From JAWWPY01 sp036394075 (lineage in GTDB: Bacteria; Actinomycetota; Actinomycetes; Streptosporangiales; Streptosporangiaceae), in contig DASWFT010000521.1 in the NCBI GenBank assembly GCA_036394075.1, positions 1-8,088 of the forward strand: a stretch of 8,088 bases of DNA. The letters run 5' to 3'. The notes beneath the pieces are model-generated. The model did not search any database and was not told the DNA's origin. It saw only the letters and a program-made list of their open reading frames with translations. Below are positions 5,738 to 8,088 of this stretch, piece by piece; the first letter of the stretch is position 1, and each line of letters begins with the position of its first letter. The position numbers and the translations under genes are program-made.

Positions 5738-7840
5738 ATGACTAGCACCCTGCGGCGATCTGAGGGTGCCTCGTCCGGCCGGCATGTTCGCGAGCACCTG
5801 CCCAAGCCGGCCAAGTTCCGGCCGGACATCGAGGGTTTGCGAGCTTTCGCGGTGCTCTCCGTGGTGCTGTACCACGCCGATCTGTTCGGCGTACACGGCG
5901 GGTTCGTCGGCGTCGACGTGTTCTTCGTGATCTCCGGTTTCCTGATCACGCGTTTGCTGCTGGAGTCGGTCGGCGAGCACGGCATCCGGGCGTTGCCCAC
6001 CTTCTACACCCGCCGGATTCGCCGGCTGTTGCCCGCAGCTATGACGGTCGTGGTGGCGACCGTGGTGGCTGCTCGCTTCTGGGCCCCACCCCTTTCGGTC
6101 CGGCCGATCTCCATCGACGGGATCTTCACCACGTTCTATGGCCTCAACTACCGGCTCGCCGTGGAAGGCACCCAGTATCTCAATGAGGGAAATGCGGCAT
6201 CCCCGCTGCAGCACTTCTGGTCGCTTGCGGTCGAGGAGCAGTTCTACCTGTGCTGGCCGATCCTGATCGTGCTCATCGTGTTCCTGGGCCGGCGCTATCG
6301 CAACGCGCTCCTCGGCCTGCTGCTGGCCGCCATCGTTCTGGTGTCGTTCTACTACTCGGTGATCGTCACCAGGGTGGATGCCCCATGGGCCTACTTCTCG
6401 CTGGCCACGCGGGCCTGGGAACTCGGCATGGGGGCGCTGGTGGCGCTCGGCGCGTCCCAGCTGGCGCGGCTGCCGGGCTCCATCGCGTTGATCGGAGGCT
6501 GGCTGGCGTTGGCCGCGGTACTCGCCGCCGCCTTCGTCTACAACGGCCGGACGCCGTATCCGGGTTCGGCCGCGGCGCTCCCGGTCGTCGGGGCCGCCGT
6601 GCTCATCGCGTGCGGTTGCGCGGTTCAGCGCGGTGTGGGGGTGCTACTGGGCGTGCGGCCATTGCAGTTCACCGGCCGCATGTCCTACTCGTGGTACCTG
6701 TGGCACTGGCCGATGCTAGTCATCGCCCCCATGATCCTCGGTCACGCTCTGGGCTGGTCGGAGCGCCTGACGGTCGTCGTGCTGTCGCTCGCCGCCGCCA
6801 TGATCACCTTCAAGCTCATCGAGAACCCAGCCCGATCGCTCCGGCTACCGAACCTCCAGTGGTTCGCGGGCGGCCTCGTTTTGTCGGGCTCGGCGGTGGT
6901 CGCAGCGGTGCTGGTCCTGGGGAACCTTCCGTCGCTCGTCGGCACGGGCGCCGATGCCACCGTCGTCCACGCGTCCACGGCCACCCCCACCGTCATCCGC
7001 GAGATGAGGACCGCCGTCACCGCGGGGCTGAACACGATGAATGCGCCCAGGAACCTGACTCCAGAGCCGGCGCAGGCGCATAGCGACGTGCCCTCCTCGT
7101 CCTACGACGGGTGCCACGCCAGCATCTTCGCCGTCACCCAGGGGCCGTGCGTCTTCGGTGACCCAACGGGCAAGTACACCGCGGTGCTGTTCGGCGATTC
7201 GCACATGCAGCAGTGGCAACCGGCGTTCACCGGTGCCGGCGTCTACGCCCACTGGCGCGTCGTCAACTGGACTAAATCGGGGTGCGCGCCTCAGGAACTG
7301 ACCGAATTCAACGGCCAGCTGAACCGTATCTACACCGAGTGCGACACCTGGCGAGCCCTGACGCTGCGCCGGATCGCGGCGCTCAACCCGACGGTCGTGA
7401 TCGTGGCCGGCTCGGACCTTGAAGCCGCGAACGTGTCCCCAACCGCGTATGCCGACGCCACCGTGTCCACCGTGCGCACGCTCCAGCAGACGACCACCGC
7501 AAAGATCGTGTACTTGGAGGACACCCCCTACCCCGGCTACAACGTCGCCAGTTGCGTGACCGCCCATCTTGACGACGTCAAGGCCTGCAACCTACCGATG
7601 CGCCGGGCCTACACGTATCCGGCCCGGCACCAGGCCATCAACCAGGCCCTGCAGATGCTGGGCGGCGTCACGCTCGTCGACCCAGCGGGCTGGATCTGCG
7701 CCGACAACGTCTGCCCGGCCGTGGTGGGCAACCTTCTGGTCTTCAGGGACACGGCGCACCTGTCGGTCGAGTTCAGCGAATGGCTGACACCGATGATCAC
7801 CTCCTTGCTGGACGAGCTACAACCGGGGCACACCGGCTGA
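5738..7840 (+). CDS. OafA-like acyltransferase 3 fused to a C-terminal SGNH domain
   Basis: Predicted 700-residue membrane O-acyltransferase that would move acyl groups across the membrane and place them on an exported glycan. The N-terminal acyltransferase-3 domain (about 25-370) has FRPDIEGLRA (27-36), the conserved His46 in VLYHADLF, GGFVGVDVFFVISGFLIT (54-71), SPLQHFWSLAVEEQFYL (155-171) and SYSWYLWHWPM (316-326), with about ten hydrophobic segments. A last helix near 376-395 leads through a Thr/Ala/Pro-rich linker to an extracytoplasmic SGNH hydrolase-like domain (about 455-690). That domain has LFGDSHM with Ser488 as nucleophile and RDTAHLS with the catalytic pair Asp671 and His674. Eight Cys residues in the domain (459, 471, 516, 535, 606, 617, 654 and 659) suggest disulfides outside the cell. 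Length and domain order fit the AT3-SGNH class. Start ATG 5738 is backed by AGGAGG at 5721-5726. Family is certain; the substrate (capsule, exopolysaccharide, glycolipid or antibiotic) is not visible. A strong terminator follows. Confidence 0.95.
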   Translation: MTSTLRRSEGASSGRHVREHLPKPAKFRPDIEGLRAFAVLSVVLYHADLFGVHGGFVGVDVFFVISGFLITRLLLESVGEHGIRALPTFYTRRIRRLLPAAMTVVVATVVAARFWAPPLSVRPISIDGIFTTFYGLNYRLAVEGTQYLNEGNAASPLQHFWSLAVEEQFYLCWPILIVLIVFLGRRYRNALLGLLLAAIVLVSFYYSVIVTRVDAPWAYFSLATRAWELGMGALVALGASQLARLPGSIALIGGWLALAAVLAAAFVYNGRTPYPGSAAALPVVGAAVLIACGCAVQRGVGVLLGVRPLQFTGRMSYSWYLWHWPMLVIAPMILGHALGWSERLTVVVLSLAAAMITFKLIENPARSLRLPNLQWFAGGLVLSGSAVVAAVLVLGNLPSLVGTGADATVVHASTATPTVIREMRTAVTAGLNTMNAPRNLTPEPAQAHSDVPSSSYDGCHASIFAVTQGPCVFGDPTGKYTAVLFGDSHMQQWQPAFTGAGVYAHWRVVNWTKSGCAPQELTEFNGQLNRIYTECDTWRALTLRRIAALNPTVVIVAGSDLEAANVSPTAYADATVSTVRTLQQTTTAKIVYLEDTPYPGYNVASCVTAHLDDVKACNLPMRRAYTYPARHQAINQALQMLGGVTLVDPAGWICADNVCPAVVGNLLVFRDTAHLSVEFSEWLTPMITSLLDELQPGHTG

Positions 7841-8002
7841 CGGGCCAGCAGGCTCGGACAACTCACGGCGCAATCAACAGCCAGAACCGTGCCCTCAGGG
7901 CACGGCCCCGGTGCTCACAGCCAAGATCACGAGTTATGCGACAGTCTCCTATGCGCTGAAGGCTTCCCCGCTAACGTAAAGAGCTCGGAGGTGGGGGTGT
8001 GG
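7841..8002. other. Convergent intergenic spacer with terminator and TATGCG repeat
   Basis: This spacer lies between the acyltransferase stop and the stop of the minus-strand partial gene. It holds the perfect hairpin at 7887-7905 and, beyond it, a lower-GC stretch (about 7920-7982) in which TATGCG occurs twice in direct orientation (7935-7940 and 7950-7955, 15-base period). No coding sequence with actinobacterial codon bias is visible here. Confidence 0.5.
7887..7905. terminator. Strong terminator hairpin after the acyltransferase
   Basis: CCGTGCCCTCAGGGCACGG is a perfect inverted repeat with up to 9 paired bases and a minimal loop, 46 bases past the acyltransferase stop. No T-tract follows. 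Lying between two converging genes and being symmetric, it may serve both strands. Confidence 0.75.
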
Positions 8003-8088
8003 CTAGGTGATGTCGGCGGGGGTCTCGTCGGTGGTGTCGGACGGTTCCGCGGGGGCGTCGGCGGGGTCCTCGAGCAGGGAGCGGTGGA
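8003..8088 (-). CDS. C-terminal end of an unidentified protein with an acidic tail (partial)
   Basis: On the minus strand a frame is open from the window edge to a TAG (complement of 8003-8005), giving 27 residues that begin HRSLLEDPADAPAEP and end in DETPADIT. All but one of these codons end in G or C, exactly as expected for an actinobacterial gene. The Asp/Glu/Pro/Thr-rich composition is typical of a disordered acidic C-terminus. Too little is visible to name the protein. It converges on the acyltransferase with a terminator hairpin between them. Confidence 0.55.
   Translation of the reverse strand, partial: HRSLLEDPADAPAEPSDTTDETPADIT

Noticed and set aside
5498..6214. Minus-strand open frame of 238 codons across the start of the acyltransferase
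   Set aside because: Antisense shadow; His/Arg/Gly-rich with no recognisable motif, opposite a certain gene.
1..8088. CRISPR array, tRNA/rRNA genes, toxin-antitoxin or defence genes
   Set aside because: No regularly spaced repeats, no cloverleaf-like segments, and no relevant protein motifs in any frame.

Overview
The window is very GC-rich. Its clear coding regions show the strong G/C third-position bias of high-GC Actinobacteria (streptomycete-, Frankia- or Actinomadura-like). Genus cannot be told from the sequence alone. No tRNA, rRNA or CRISPR array is visible. The content is an accessory cell-envelope glycan/lipid cluster with decayed mobile DNA at its left edge.

Layout. (1) 2-581: 3' end of an IS4-family (DDE) transposase gene, broken by a one-base frameshift at 193-195, followed by a noncoding IS tail and leader up to 948. 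(2) 949-2511, plus: a polytopic GT-C type glycosyltransferase (GT39/ArnT-like) with the N-terminal periplasmic Asp-Glu motif. (3) 4281-2548, minus: a second GT-C glycosyltransferase facing the first, with motifs in the same order, so the two are probably diverged paralogues. (4) 4282-4398: a 117-bp divergent intergenic region holding a conspicuous inverted repeat. (5) 4399-5610, plus: an LPG-synthase-TM/UPF0104 (AglD-like) membrane protein with an unusual Pro/Arg-rich tail that carries a TTA (bldA-type) codon. (6) 5738-7840, plus: an OafA-like membrane O-acyltransferase with a C-terminal SGNH domain, followed by a strong hairpin terminator at 7887-7905. (7) 8003-8088, minus: the acidic C-terminal end of an unidentified gene.

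How the genes may work together (inference). All four complete genes encode polytopic membrane proteins of families that act on the outer face of the membrane on lipid-linked sugars, glycans or lipids. GT-C enzymes take sugar from polyprenyl-phosphate donors. UPF0104 proteins are linked to lipid or lipid-sugar handling. OafA/SGNH enzymes O-acylate exported glycans. The simplest reading is a small module that adds sugars and acyl groups to a surface polysaccharide or glycolipid. There is no nucleotide-sugar synthesis gene, cytosolic GT, polymerase or ABC exporter here, so the module would modify something made elsewhere. No defence system, toxin-antitoxin pair or plainly novel enzyme system is visible. 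The least ordinary items are the paralogous tail-to-tail GT-C pair, the operator-like repeats, and the odd tail on the UPF0104 protein.
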